DNA from: Acinetobacter pittii
GTDB lineage: Bacteria; Pseudomonadota; Gammaproteobacteria; Pseudomonadales; Moraxellaceae
Length of the DNA: 64,000 nt
Reading direction: 5' to 3'
NCBI RefSeq assembly: GCF_034067285.1
Contig: NZ_CP139286.1
Span: 3,162,001 to 3,226,000 of the forward strand
A model generated the notes under the pieces. It searched no databases and was not told where the DNA came from. It was given only the letters and a program-made list of their open reading frames with translations. Both the position numbers and the translations under genes were made by a program. Positions 63,466 to 64,000 of this stretch are shown here, in pieces (position 1 is the stretch's first letter; the number at the start of each line of letters is the position of its first letter).

Positions 63466-64000
63466 TTATTTCACCCAGCCAATTTCTTGGGCTGTAGGTA
63501 AACCTATGATTGTTTCATGTAAACCATTCGGCATTTTACTGCTCTGCTCAGATAACGGTGTTCGACCACCCATAATTTCAGCGTCAATTTGTGGATATAA
63601 AGGCACTTTTTCAGGTTGCGCATAACCTAAAGGATAAAGTGGTTGTCCTGTTTGTAAATCATATTTGTCTTGTGCTCCAAAGCCATGTAATAGCTCATGA
63701 ACAATCACGACCTGATTTTGTGAGGCTTGTGTTTTGGACGCAAATAAATTCACACTACCAATACGACCTTTTTCTAAAGCAGTCGAATGGATCAAAACTT
63801 TTTGATAATTTGGGTCGTAATAATTTAAGTAAAGTTTGAGTGATGCCCCCTTATCTTCAGGTTGTTGATACCGCCATGCATAAAAACGAAACTTTAAACT
63901 CCACCACATTACATGAAAGATATTGCCATTCTGAGGAACCTCAGGAGGTCGTTGTTGTAACGGTTGCCCTAAACGAATTATAAAGTTCCCTGATTGACCA
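63466..64000 (-). CDS. Putative zinc metallopeptidase (HELLH), 5' end cut by window
   Basis: The reading frame runs from its stop at 63466 leftward-to-right past the window edge with no stop codon, so 177 codons are visible and the start is missing. The ATG at 63909 is internal, as the frame continues through it upstream. VIVHELLHGFGAQDKYD contains the zinc motif HExxH with a downstream Gly and a DKYD segment. The mature part before it has NYYDPNYQKVLIHSTALEKG. The exact zincin family is not clear, and the N-terminus (possibly a signal peptide) is out of view. Confidence 0.7.
   Translation of the reverse strand, partial: GQSGNFIIRLGQPLQQRPPEVPQNGNIFHVMWWSLKFRFYAWRYQQPEDKGASLKLYLNYYDPNYQKVLIHSTALEKGRIGSVNLFASKTQASQNQVVIVHELLHGFGAQDKYDLQTGQPLYPLGYAQPEKVPLYPQIDAEIMGGRTPLSEQSSKMPNGLHETIIGLPTAQEIGWVK

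Overview
The window looks like chromosomal DNA of an Acinetobacter species, probably the A. baumannii/calcoaceticus group. The support is the AT-rich, densely coded sequence, the protein sequences (MetX, LeuA, ClpX, Tig, TonB/ExbB/ExbD), and a gluconate/Entner-Doudoroff block rather than a classical upper glycolytic set. I see no rRNA, tRNA, CRISPR array, transposase, integrase or prophage gene. Most of the window is ordinary core genome. rlmN at the left edge and a putative metallopeptidase at the right edge are cut by the window.

Layout. 1-6.4 kb (minus): rlmN, ndk, iscX, a PAP2 phosphatase plus GT4 glycosyltransferase pair, and the tail-specific protease prc. 6.5-11.5 kb: nagZ, a methyltransferase, an alpha/beta hydrolase with a PilZ-like C-terminus, proA. 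11.5-18 kb (minus): a gluconate/Entner-Doudoroff block (GAPN-like dehydrogenase, gntK, gntT, eda, edd). 18.7-24.5 kb: ackA-pta, class I fumarase, a DUF2059 protein. 24.5-29 kb (minus): a DUF2846 lipoprotein, clpX, clpP, tig. 29.4-32.5 kb: a TonB-dependent siderophore receptor and a PiuC/YbiX hydroxylase. 32.5-37.9 kb: leuA behind a leucine-rich leader peptide, metX-metW-Sel1 protein, rdgB. 38-45.3 kb: an AEC transporter, tatABC and two Tat-exported PhoX-type lipoproteins. 45.3-51 kb: an NRDE protein, lgt, two small membrane proteins, thyA, folA, a DUF4105 protein, msrA. 51-54.2 kb (minus): tonB-exbB-exbD and purU. 54.3-59 kb: a TetR regulator divergent from an aldehyde dehydrogenase, rpmB-rpmG, a CPA2 antiporter. 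59-64 kb (minus): small proteins, an ASCH protein, an RRM protein, a UvrD-type helicase, an HdeD-like protein, and the partial HELLH metallopeptidase.

The most interesting system is at 39.1-45.3 kb. tatABC and two genes for twin-arginine, lipobox-bearing PhoX phosphatases each have upstream three 7-mers on an 11-bp period that resemble PHO boxes. This suggests a phosphate-starvation module in which the export machine and its cargo share PhoB control. The TatC here also lacks the conserved N-terminal glutamate of the HLxELR motif. Iron supply forms a second theme: Fur-like palindromes precede both the siderophore receptor and tonB-exbB-exbD. A third is amino-acid control: the leuA leader encodes a 27-residue peptide with four Leu codons in a six-codon stretch, followed by mutually exclusive stem-loops and preceded by twin palindromes 40 bp apart.

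Other structure not explained by genes: a triple-hairpin intergenic element (37.9-38.0 kb), a perfect TetR-type palindrome (55.04 kb), two inverted consensus DnaA boxes (63.44 kb), and a 758-bp AT-rich gap between the divergent edd and ackA genes. All functional claims come from reading motifs; no database search was run.
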